Shown here in pieces: positions 5,606 through 13,144 of a DNA stretch of 64,000 nucleotides. This DNA is from UPXZ01 sp964634605 (GTDB lineage Bacteria; Bacteroidota; Bacteroidia; Bacteroidales; Paludibacteraceae), in assembly GCA_964634605.1 (NCBI GenBank), contig CAZWLJ010000004.1:1-64000 (forward strand). The letters are read 5' to 3'. Each line of letters starts with the position of its first letter. Within the stretch, counting starts at the first letter, position 1. The notes below the pieces were generated by a model, which saw nothing but the letters and a program-made list of their open reading frames with translations, did no database searches and was not told the origin of the DNA. Position numbers and translations under genes: made by a program.

Positions 5606-6835
5606 CTATTTTATAAGGGATGTTGCACGTTTTTTCCAGATATAATCAACATTTGCACCGCTGCATCTTAGCGGTTCGGTATTGACATTGCGTGCAGCTG
5701 TTTGATACCAGTCCTTATCTCGAATCACCTGACTAAGGGTGTAAATCATATACCGGAACTTGGCTTTCATACCCTCTTTTACTGTCAACTTGTTGAGTGT
5801 TGCCGTTGCAATGATGTTATAAAAATCCAGCTCTTTTACTCCTTCAAATAAATGATCGTTGTATTCTGAATAGATCTTTCTTACTTTTTGAGTATCATAA
5901 GTAAAGTTCGGGTTTCCGGTATCACCTGTTTCTTCCAGATTTTCTTCTTTGAGTTCCTGAACGGGGGTTGCATCTTGTTTGCCGGTTAGTCTTTTCCGGC
6001 ATTCATTCTTTTGAAGCTCGTATGCTTTTATTGCCTGTTCCTCGGCATATTTCTCCGGAAGTAATAGCTGAATATCGGCGGTGGGATCAAACGTGGTTTT
6101 GATGGTGTGGAGAATGACGAGGTATTCTTTCCATTCTTCATTGTAGATCGTCCGAATGTATTCCATGCAAGAAGTGGGTTTTTTCCTGTACATGGTTCTC
6201 AGCAGCAGGATATCATTATACAATTCAAAGGCTTCTGTATGCGGAGGAATACAGAAATTGTTGATGGCATGCAACAGAATCTTGTCTTCGATATCACATT
6301 CGGCTAGTGCCTGATCAAAGGAGGTGTATTGCTTGCTGATTAATTTGGAGTATTGCTGTATGTGTTCAAGATAACAATGGTTGTAAGCCTTCAGCATCGA
6401 TTGGTCGCTTTTGGGAAGATAGTCAAAAACGGGAGCGGATGCTTTCAGGTTTATGTCTTCTATATAGACGTGATTCCTGAAGATTTCTTCGTCTGTATCC
6501 CGGTGGGATGATCCGGGAATCGTCTTTATTAAGTCGAGGTGTCTGTATCGTAATGACTGAAAATAGTCTTCGTAAAAATCAACATCTTTTTGATATTTTT
6601 GGTCTTTCAGGCTCATCAACATAAAGGCGCTGAAACCTTTGGCAACTACCGGACATTTTTCATCGCGCTCTTCAACGGAATACAGGGGTTCCCGGGTTTT
6701 CTCGTCGCATTCGATGAAACGACAGGAAATGGCACTGAAAAAATCGATTTCAGACAAGAACTCCATCCTTCCGTATTTACCGTTTGCCCACCGGATTACT
6801 TCGCCGTTCATACAGGGCATTAAACTTCCAGCCAT
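5606..6835 (-). CDS. Hypothetical protein of the mobile element, 409 aa
   Basis: I do not recognise this protein. It has no signal peptide, no membrane segment and no nucleotide-binding motif. It looks soluble and rich in aromatic and charged residues, with a Glu/Lys-rich, probably disordered linker at about 290-310 (TPVQELKEENLEETGDTG) before a C-terminal helical part. It sits directly downstream of the integrase in the same direction and ends in its own terminator, separate from the replication operon. Position suggests an accessory or cargo function of the element. The first ATG was taken; internal ATGs at residues 6 and 9 are alternatives. Confidence 0.7.
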   Translation of the reverse strand: MAGSLMPCMNGEVIRWANGKYGRMEFLSEIDFFSAISCRFIECDEKTREPLYSVEERDEKCPVVAKGFSAFMLMSLKDQKYQKDVDFYEDYFQSLRYRHLDLIKTIPGSSHRDTDEEIFRNHVYIEDINLKASAPVFDYLPKSDQSMLKAYNHCYLEHIQQYSKLISKQYTSFDQALAECDIEDKILLHAINNFCIPPHTEAFELYNDILLLRTMYRKKPTSCMEYIRTIYNEEWKEYLVILHTIKTTFDPTADIQLLLPEKYAEEQAIKAYELQKNECRKRLTGKQDATPVQELKEENLEETGDTGNPNFTYDTQKVRKIYSEYNDHLFEGVKELDFYNIIATATLNKLTVKEGMKAKFRYMIYTLSQVIRDKDWYQTAARNVNTEPLRCSGANVDYIWKKRATSLIK

Positions 6836-6939
6836 TCAGATTTTTTTATTTAAATTACTTGATTTTTTTTAAAATTCTTGTTTTTGTTTTTACCGGTTTC
6901 ATCCTGCCGGGGTATTGTCAGTATTTCCCTTTGGAGAAT

Positions 6940-8289
6940 TTATTGATACATCCTCTCCCACTCTCTTTTCATCATTGCTGCATGCTCTTCCTGGCGTACT
7001 TTGATGTATTTCAAAAATGATTTTTCGGTTTTATGTCCGGATATGCTCATAATCATCAGCGTGGGGAGACCGCGTTTATACATGTTGGTGCAAAAACTTC
7101 TGCGGCCGGTATGGCTGGATATTAGCTCGTATTTGGGCAATGATTCAGATGTCAGTTTCCCACCGATGGTCTTGGTGACAACCTCGTTGTCGTTGATTCC
7201 TGCAAGTTTACCCACCTCTTTGATGTAGTCGTTGAATTTTTGATTGGAAATTACTTCCGGCATATTATATTCGTATTTTTCCAAAATCTCTGAAACTACC
7301 GGATGCAAAGGGATAGTCACCTTCGTGTTTGTCTTTTGCTGCCTGAAAGTGATAAATCCATCTTTGATGTCTGTCTTGCTGATCTTCTCCAAATCGCTGA
7401 ACCGGCAACCGGTCCACGAAAGTAATAAAAACCAATCACGTACACGGTCTAAATGCGGAGTGTTTTTCAAATCAAGTTCCTTGATTTTTTGCAACTCACA
7501 TTCATCCAGGTAGATGTTGTCAACTTCTTCAGAAAAAACATGAAAATTAGTGAAATCGGTATTTGAATTTAATCCTTCTCTCAATGCTTCATTCAGCATC
7601 ACTTTCAACGTACGGATATATTTACCAACTGAATTCTGCGTAAAACTTTTCTTGACTAATTTAGGAGTATCGTCTTCGTTCAGAACGGGTTTACCTCGCT
7701 TATCTAAAACCGGAATTTCTTTTTGTAAGAATTCTACAAAATTAGCATAAAACTTCTTATCTATTTCATTGAATTCAAAATCTTCCTTTTTGCATATTTC
7801 TGCAAATTCTTTTAAATGCCTGGCGGTAGTAACATACTGTTTTTTTGTATTTGCCGAAAGAAAACGACCAGTCTGTTTATCTTTTCGCAAATGGGCAGTT
7901 GCTACAAATTGATTCACAAACTGAATAACTTTGACAGGTTGTAAAATATCAGGTTGTTCAGTATTATATTTGGTTGGATTTAATCTTCTGTCCAGGGCAT
8001 TTTCCAACCAATCAGATGAAATGTCATCTTTAACCGGTTGGTCATTATAGAGTTCTACAATTAATGCTTTTCTGTCATTGACCGATTTGTCAAATTTGAA
8101 TCGTTCTTCTTTGTTGAATAAAACTTTAGCCTTAATAGCCTGGGCTTTTGGATCCCAGTCTGAAGGCTTAACAGTGATTTCACTTTTGTGAAAAATCTGA
8201 ACTGCCCGGCCATCTCTTAACCGAAAACGAACATTTACTTTGTTCGCCTTTTTGGTTGATACCCTGATAAATGCTGTAACTGTTGCCAT
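6940..8289 (-). CDS. Tyrosine recombinase / integrase
   Basis: This 449-aa phage-integrase family protein has an N-terminal arm-binding region, a SAM-like core-binding domain (about 120-240) and a catalytic domain with the expected residues: Arg296 (TGCRFSDL), His393 and Arg396 (SHTGRR), His419 (SGH) and nucleophile Tyr428 (FLKYIKV). It catalyses site-specific insertion and excision of the element. The gene is outermost on the right side and reads inward, as is usual beside an attachment site. Repeated TTGCAAATTT and ATTTGCACCACAT motifs lie immediately upstream. Confidence 0.93.
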   Translation of the reverse strand: MATVTAFIRVSTKKANKVNVRFRLRDGRAVQIFHKSEITVKPSDWDPKAQAIKAKVLFNKEERFKFDKSVNDRKALIVELYNDQPVKDDISSDWLENALDRRLNPTKYNTEQPDILQPVKVIQFVNQFVATAHLRKDKQTGRFLSANTKKQYVTTARHLKEFAEICKKEDFEFNEIDKKFYANFVEFLQKEIPVLDKRGKPVLNEDDTPKLVKKSFTQNSVGKYIRTLKVMLNEALREGLNSNTDFTNFHVFSEEVDNIYLDECELQKIKELDLKNTPHLDRVRDWFLLLSWTGCRFSDLEKISKTDIKDGFITFRQQKTNTKVTIPLHPVVSEILEKYEYNMPEVISNQKFNDYIKEVGKLAGINDNEVVTKTIGGKLTSESLPKYELISSHTGRRSFCTNMYKRGLPTLMIMSISGHKTEKSFLKYIKVRQEEHAAMMKREWERMYQ

Positions 8290-8293
8290 AAGT

Positions 8294-8565
8294 GTTGCAA
8301 ATTTTATTAATTCCGTGTTGCAAATTTACAACATTTGCACCACATTTGCACCACATAATAAAAATACTTGAAAAAAAGTGCAAAGTTTGTCGTAAATATA
8401 TACAATTGAAAATCAATGTATTTACAATTCAAATAGCTCTAAATCACCGAATTAGAGAAGATATTTACATTGAAATATATTAGTACTGGTGGTACCACTT
8501 AAAACAAAAGAACGCAGCTGATAATCAATCAGTTGCGTTTTTTGATTTAGTAATTTGCACCACAT
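8294..8565. repeat. Candidate integrase-binding / attachment repeats
   Basis: TGTTGCAAATTT occurs twice (about 8293 and 8316). ATTTGCACCACAT occurs three times: two overlapping copies at 8333-8356 and one at 8553-8565. The two motif types share the inverted core TTGCAAAT/ATTTGCA. Clustered direct and inverted repeats beside an integrase gene are typical of arm-type sites. The left attachment site lies outside the window, so no core can be defined. Confidence 0.45.
8511..8543. terminator. Strong stem-loop terminator
   Basis: AACGCAGCTGAT (8511-8522) pairs with ATCAGTTGCGTT (8528-8539), with one G-U pair and a 5-base loop; a T-run follows on the plus strand. A shorter T-rich stretch follows on the minus strand. 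It shields typA from the element, or is a relic of a gene at the insertion site. Confidence 0.7.
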
Positions 8566-8798
8566 GTTTTTCAAATGATTTCACCTCATTTCAAAAGTTA
8601 CCTGCAACCCGTAAAAATCTCTTTTTATAACTCTTAGCTTTCTATTTCTTTTCATCAGAAGCCCGTGTTGATTGAAAATTTTCCGGGATATTGACATTTA
8701 ATGCATTCTGAGGCTGAAGTGAATCAGGTAAACCAGGCAATATATTCTTTCTGTAAAATTACACTTACCGATTAACATGATTTTTCGCTGATTTTCAC

Positions 8799-8806
8799 TA
8801 TCTTTG
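8799..8806 (+). promoter_or_regulatory. typA promoter -7 box
   Basis: TATCTTTG matches the Bacteroidetes TAnnTTTG consensus, 25 bases upstream of the typA start codon. The -33 element is not clear. Confidence 0.65.
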
Positions 8807-8831
8807 CACCCGCAAAAACAATTATTACAAC

Positions 8832-10631
8832 ATGCAGAAAATTAGAAATATAGCTATCATCGCCCACGTTGACCATGGAAAAACCACTTTAGTAGATAAA
8901 CTCCTGCTTGCCGGACATTTATTCCGCGACAATGAAAGCGCAGGTGAATTAATCATGGACAACAACGACCTGGAACGCGAACGGGGGATAACTATATTGG
9001 CCAAAAACGTTTCCATCAACTATCAGGGACATAAAATCAATATTATCGACACTCCGGGACACGCAGACTTCGGAGGAGAAGTAGAGCGCGTACTGAATAT
9101 GGCCGACGGAGTGCTTTTGCTTGTGGATGCATTCGAAGGGCCGATGCCGCAAACGCGGTTCGTGCTGCAGAAAGCACTTTCGATCGGACTGAAACCGATT
9201 GTGGTTGTAAATAAGGTTGATAAGCCCAATTGCCGTCCCGATGAAGTAAACGAAATGGTATTCGACCTGATGTACAATCTGAATGCTACCGAAGACCAGC
9301 TAGACTTCAAAACCATTTACGGTTCGGCGAAGCAAAACTGGATGTCGGACGACTGGAGAAATCCCACTTCAGACATCACTCCGCTGCTTGATGCCATCAT
9401 CAGTCACATACCTGCTCCCACTCAACTTATGGGTACTCCTCAAATGCTGATTACATCCCTCGATTATTCGCCCTATGTAGGCAGAATAGCTGTGGGCAGA
9501 ATCCACAGAGGAATTCTGAAGGAAGGAATGGATGTGAGCCTGTGCAAGCGGGACGGAACAATTGTAAAATCCAGAATCAAAGAGCTTGACACCTTTACCG
9601 GACTGGGACGAACAAAAACCGACGTTGTGGAATCAGGTGATATATGCGCACTGGTGGGAATTGATGGTTTCGAAATTGGCGATACGATTGCTGACCTTCA
9701 AAATCCCGAACCGCTGGCTCCGATTGCCATCGACGAACCAACCATGAGCATGGTATTTACCATCAATGATTCACCATTTTTTGGCAAAGAAGGCAAGTTT
9801 GTGACTTCGCGCCATATCAATGACCGGCTTATAAAAGAACTGGATAAAAACCTGGCACTGAAAGTGGAAAGAAATCCGGATTCGGACGTGTGGAACGTAT
9901 ACGGACGTGGTGTGCTCCACTTATCGGTACTTATCGAAACCATGCGACGCGAAGGTTACGAAATGCAGGTAGGGCAACCTCAGGTTATTTTCAGAGAGAT
10001 AAACGGGGTGCGTTGCGAACCCGTAGAACAGCTTACAATCAATCTGCCTGAAGAAAATTCGGGCAAAATTATCGAAATGGTTGCTGTACGTAAAGGCGAG
10101 ATGCTCAGCATGGATGCCATTGGCGACCGGATACAGCTCGAATTTCACATCCCTTCGCGGGGTATCATCGGGCTGCGCAACAATGTACTCACATCGTCGG
10201 CAGGTGAAGCTATTATGTCGCATCGCTTTGTGGAATATCAGCCATATAAGGGAGAAATTGAACGGAGAACAAACGGTTCGATAATCTCCATGGAAAGTGG
10301 TACAGCTTTTGCTTACGCTATAGATAAGTTACAGGACCGCGGAAAATTCTTCATCCATCCGCAAGATCCCATTTATACAGGACAAGTTATTGGCGAGCAT
10401 TCCAAAGAAGGTGACATCGTAGTTAATGTGTGCAAATCGAAGAAACTGACCAACATGCGTGCATCAGGCTCCGATGACAAGGTACGAATTGTTCCGCCAA
10501 TTATTTTCAGTCTCGAGGAAGCGCTTGAATACATCAAAGAAGATGAATATGTAGAAGTTACTCCTTCGAAAATCAGACTTCGAAAAATTTTGCTTGACGA
10601 GAACGACAGGAAACGCCTGGCAAAAAAATAA
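8832..10631 (+). CDS. typA: Ribosome-associated translational GTPase TypA/BipA
   Basis: This 599-aa protein is of normal length for the TypA/BipA family. The G domain shows G1 AHVDHGKT (11-18), G2 RGIT (51-54), G3 DTPGH (73-77) and G4 NKVD (127-130), followed by EF-G-like domains II, III and V and the BipA-specific C-terminal domain. It binds the ribosome and supports 50S assembly and growth under stress or at low temperature. It is the first chromosomal gene beside the element and has its own promoter box. Confidence 0.97.
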   Translation: MQKIRNIAIIAHVDHGKTTLVDKLLLAGHLFRDNESAGELIMDNNDLERERGITILAKNVSINYQGHKINIIDTPGHADFGGEVERVLNMADGVLLLVDAFEGPMPQTRFVLQKALSIGLKPIVVVNKVDKPNCRPDEVNEMVFDLMYNLNATEDQLDFKTIYGSAKQNWMSDDWRNPTSDITPLLDAIISHIPAPTQLMGTPQMLITSLDYSPYVGRIAVGRIHRGILKEGMDVSLCKRDGTIVKSRIKELDTFTGLGRTKTDVVESGDICALVGIDGFEIGDTIADLQNPEPLAPIAIDEPTMSMVFTINDSPFFGKEGKFVTSRHINDRLIKELDKNLALKVERNPDSDVWNVYGRGVLHLSVLIETMRREGYEMQVGQPQVIFREINGVRCEPVEQLTINLPEENSGKIIEMVAVRKGEMLSMDAIGDRIQLEFHIPSRGIIGLRNNVLTSSAGEAIMSHRFVEYQPYKGEIERRTNGSIISMESGTAFAYAIDKLQDRGKFFIHPQDPIYTGQVIGEHSKEGDIVVNVCKSKKLTNMRASGSDDKVRIVPPIIFSLEEALEYIKEDEYVEVTPSKIRLRKILLDENDRKRLAKK

Positions 10632-10678
10632 CTCCCGGCACAGAACTTTAAAACATCCAATATTAACGCCACAAGACA

Positions 10679-11365
10679 ATGAAAAACAGGTATATAGTCA
10701 CAATTTTCATTCTCCTGCTTACTACCACCGGATACGCCAAGCTCGGCATCAGGGGAGGCATCAATATGGCGAATGAAATTCACACATTCAGTCGTGAAGA
10801 TATTTCGGCTGCGTTTAGTGCCGACAATCTGACCGGATATCAGATTGGATTGGTGTATGAGTCCAATCCGCGAAGATCGGGATTGGGATTTGAAATTGGC
10901 GCCCTGCTCTCTCAAAAAGGCTCTGTGTTCAGAATGGACAGCAGCAGCCTGGTGCAGTCGCTAATAAAAGGTTATCATGAAATCAACTACATTGAAGTAC
11001 CGGTTAATATACGGTTGAGACTCAGTTTCGGCGGTATAATCGGGGTATATGGCACCGCAGGAATTTACGGTGCTTACGCTTTGAAGGGCAAATCAGCATT
11101 CGAAAGCGATATAGTGACCCTTATCCATGAGGAATCTTTTGATAGTTTTATGAACAGGATAGACTATGGTTACAGCTACGGAGGAGGTGTGGAGTTGCTT
11201 AAAAAAATACAGCTTGGGTTTCAGTGGAGCCAGGGTTTGCAAAAAATAGATGCCAACAGGAACATCCTTGATAAAATAACAAACGAAAGTGGTAATACTG
11301 TTCCGAATCTGACTGCAAAAACTTCATTAAAAGTATTTTCTGTTTCTCTAACCTATTTGCTTTAA
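10679..11365 (+). CDS. Outer-membrane beta-barrel protein
   Basis: This 228-aa protein begins with a clear signal peptide (MKNRYIVTIFILLLTTTGYA). It then shows alternating amphipathic beta-strands ending in LKVFSVSLTYLL, as expected for an OMP_b-brl_2/PorT-like barrel. The final aromatic or hydrophobic residue pattern fits outer-membrane insertion. The start lies 47 bases after typA, so co-transcription is possible. Substrate and function are unknown. Confidence 0.75.
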   Translation: MKNRYIVTIFILLLTTTGYAKLGIRGGINMANEIHTFSREDISAAFSADNLTGYQIGLVYESNPRRSGLGFEIGALLSQKGSVFRMDSSSLVQSLIKGYHEINYIEVPVNIRLRLSFGGIIGVYGTAGIYGAYALKGKSAFESDIVTLIHEESFDSFMNRIDYGYSYGGGVELLKKIQLGFQWSQGLQKIDANRNILDKITNESGNTVPNLTAKTSLKVFSVSLTYLL

Positions 11366-11394
11366 GGAATCTGTTCAAGCTTATTTTCTCAAAG

Positions 11395-11997
11395 TTACAA
11401 ACTGCAAAAGAAAGTGACCAGAAAAGGGACCGACAAGTCGGTTATAAAACCGTGATAAACAGCCAGAATTGAAAATTCACTGCCCGAATTTTTGATAATA
11501 ACCGGGAATGTGGTATCCATAGTAGTGGCACCTCCGGCAGATACAGGCGCCAGATTTCCGAAATACCTCACCATCCAGGGTGCAAAAAGCAGTGTGAACA
11601 CTTCGCGGATAATATTGGCAAGCAACGCTATTGTGCCAAGTTCAACTCCTTTGTATTGTGTAATCAACACACTCGAAAGTGAATAATAACCGAATCCGGA
11701 ACTCACAGCCAGCACCTCGGGCAAACTTCTCCCTTTAATAAAAAAACTGACTGCTATTACTCCAAGAAAAGTACCCAGCACTGTCATGAGCGGAAGCAGA
11801 AGCAAACGGGGAGAGAGAGACCGAAATTTACTTACCGACTGTTTGTCATGTCCCAGGCTCAGACCTACGCTGAACATAAGCAAGCACAACACACCGAAAG
11901 TGATGTCCGGATTGATCCATTCTTCGGGAAAAATTCTGAATATGCCCGACAACAAACCCAAAGCAAAAAAAGACAATATAATCAGACTGCCTTTCAT
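11395..11997 (-). CDS. LysO-family (DUF340) lysine exporter, C-terminal-type subunit
   Basis: This 200-aa membrane protein has about six hydrophobic segments and matches the LysO/YbjE (DUF340) family, which exports L-lysine. The enterobacterial protein is about 300 aa. In Bacteroidetes the family is often split into a roughly 95-aa partner followed by a 200-aa protein like this one. No partner frame is visible upstream on the minus strand, so this half stands alone here. It converges with the barrel gene, with a gap of 29 bases. Confidence 0.75.
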   Translation of the reverse strand: MKGSLIILSFFALGLLSGIFRIFPEEWINPDITFGVLCLLMFSVGLSLGHDKQSVSKFRSLSPRLLLLPLMTVLGTFLGVIAVSFFIKGRSLPEVLAVSSGFGYYSLSSVLITQYKGVELGTIALLANIIREVFTLLFAPWMVRYFGNLAPVSAGGATTMDTTFPVIIKNSGSEFSILAVYHGFITDLSVPFLVTFFCSL

Positions 11998-12483
11998 CTG
12001 TTTAATTTTTTATTTTTTTAATTATTGTAAGATGGAACACGCCATAAATCATTCCCTTCCCGATAAATCGGGACAAGTCGTGTGTCAAAAGTATATTTAC
12101 ATGGCTGTTTCATGTGTTCATGATTTATTTTTATATAAAATTCAATCAGAATCCTGTCACATTCCCGATACATCTGTACAAAATAAGTCATTTATCATGT
12201 TCGGGAATCTTCTCAAACGGCTGCTTCGTTCTGCAATCATTCGTTTGCCTGAGGTAGTTACATTTTCGAATACCAGGTATCTTTTCAGTTTCAGAACGGC
12301 AAGAAAAAACCGAACGTACATAACAAAGAAATCAATCTTTCGCTACAGCGTGCAAAAATAGCTGTTAATTCCAACATTTCAAAAAAAAACGGCTGCATGT
12401 CCATCCGCAAGGAATAATTCGATTCAGGATTTCGGAATACGTTTAAAAAATTTTACCTTTGCTTCTAAAAATAAAAAAGACAG
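11998..12483. other. Intergenic region between lysO-like gene and rdgB
   Basis: I see no gene, tRNA or clear terminator here. It contains a small inverted repeat CCCGATAAATCGGG (about 12060) and, near its right end, the rdgB promoter box at 12454-12461. An open frame crossing from the LysO gene on the other strand has no recognisable features. Confidence 0.5.
12454..12461 (+). promoter_or_regulatory. rdgB promoter -7 box
   Basis: TACCTTTG matches TAnnTTTG and lies 22 bases before the rdgB ATG. Confidence 0.6.
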
Positions 12484-13068
12484 ATGAGAAAAATTGTATT
12501 TGCAACCAACAACCTTCACAAACTGGATGAAGTACGCTCCATACTCAAAGGTAAGGCTCTGATTGTGAGCTTATCAGATATCGGTTGCACGGATGATATC
12601 CCCGAAACAGCAAGCACGCTCGAAGAAAACGCGGTTCTGAAGGCATCCTATATATATAACAAGTTCGGCATAAGCTGTTTTGCCGACGACACAGGGCTGG
12701 AAATCGAAGCCCTCGACGGGAGACCGGGTGTTTTCTCGGCACGCTATGCCGGTGAGCCGTCAAATTCGTCAAATAACGTGAAGAAGGTGCTCACTGAAAT
12801 GGAAGGGCAGGTTAACCGCACGGCACAGTTTCGAACTATGATTACATACCTGGAAAATGGCGAATACCATCTGTTTGAAGGTATTGTAAAAGGGAAAATA
12901 GCTACTGAACCAAGAGGAAATACCGGATTTGGATACGACCCGGTTTTTATTCCCGAAGGATACGAAAAAACATTCGCAGAAATGAGCCCTGAAATTAAAA
13001 ACACAATCAGTCACCGTGCTGTGGCTATTAAAAAACTGGCGGACTATTTTGATACGCTCATACTTTAA
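12484..13068 (+). CDS. rdgB: Non-canonical purine NTP pyrophosphatase (RdgB/HAM1)
   Basis: This 194-aa protein shows the Ham1 family pattern: N-terminal FATNNLHKLDEV, then FADDTGLEIEALDGRPGVFSAR, GFGYDPVFIP and a C-terminal SHRAVAIKKL. It hydrolyses dITP, dXTP and XTP to monophosphates and so keeps deaminated purines out of DNA and RNA. Length and motifs are normal. It precedes porZ by 76 bases. Confidence 0.96.
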   Translation: MRKIVFATNNLHKLDEVRSILKGKALIVSLSDIGCTDDIPETASTLEENAVLKASYIYNKFGISCFADDTGLEIEALDGRPGVFSARYAGEPSNSSNNVKKVLTEMEGQVNRTAQFRTMITYLENGEYHLFEGIVKGKIATEPRGNTGFGYDPVFIPEGYEKTFAEMSPEIKNTISHRAVAIKKLADYFDTLIL

Positions 13069-13144
13069 AATATAACCGGTACTGAAACAATAAAAACCCC
13101 GGAAATCTGTTTTTTCATTGATTATCCTTTTTTAATTATCAGGC

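Larger units (their letters stand above)
8290..8831. other. Junction region between mobile element and typA
   Basis: No gene is visible. The region contains the short repeats upstream of the integrase (8294-8358 and 8553-8565), a 10-bp palindrome GTGGTACCAC (about 8489-8498), a strong stem-loop terminator (8511-8543) and the typA promoter box (8799-8806). The element probably ends within about 8290-8570. I found no tRNA or tmRNA that could be the integration target. Confidence 0.55.

Noticed and set aside
8486..8520. GTGGTACCAC as the 3' end of a tRNA used as integration target
   Set aside because: No acceptor, D-arm, anticodon or T-arm structure could be found upstream on either strand.
11786..12361. 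191-aa plus-strand frame
   Set aside because: It runs antisense through the LysO-like gene and into AT-rich intergenic sequence, with no recognisable domain and atypical composition.
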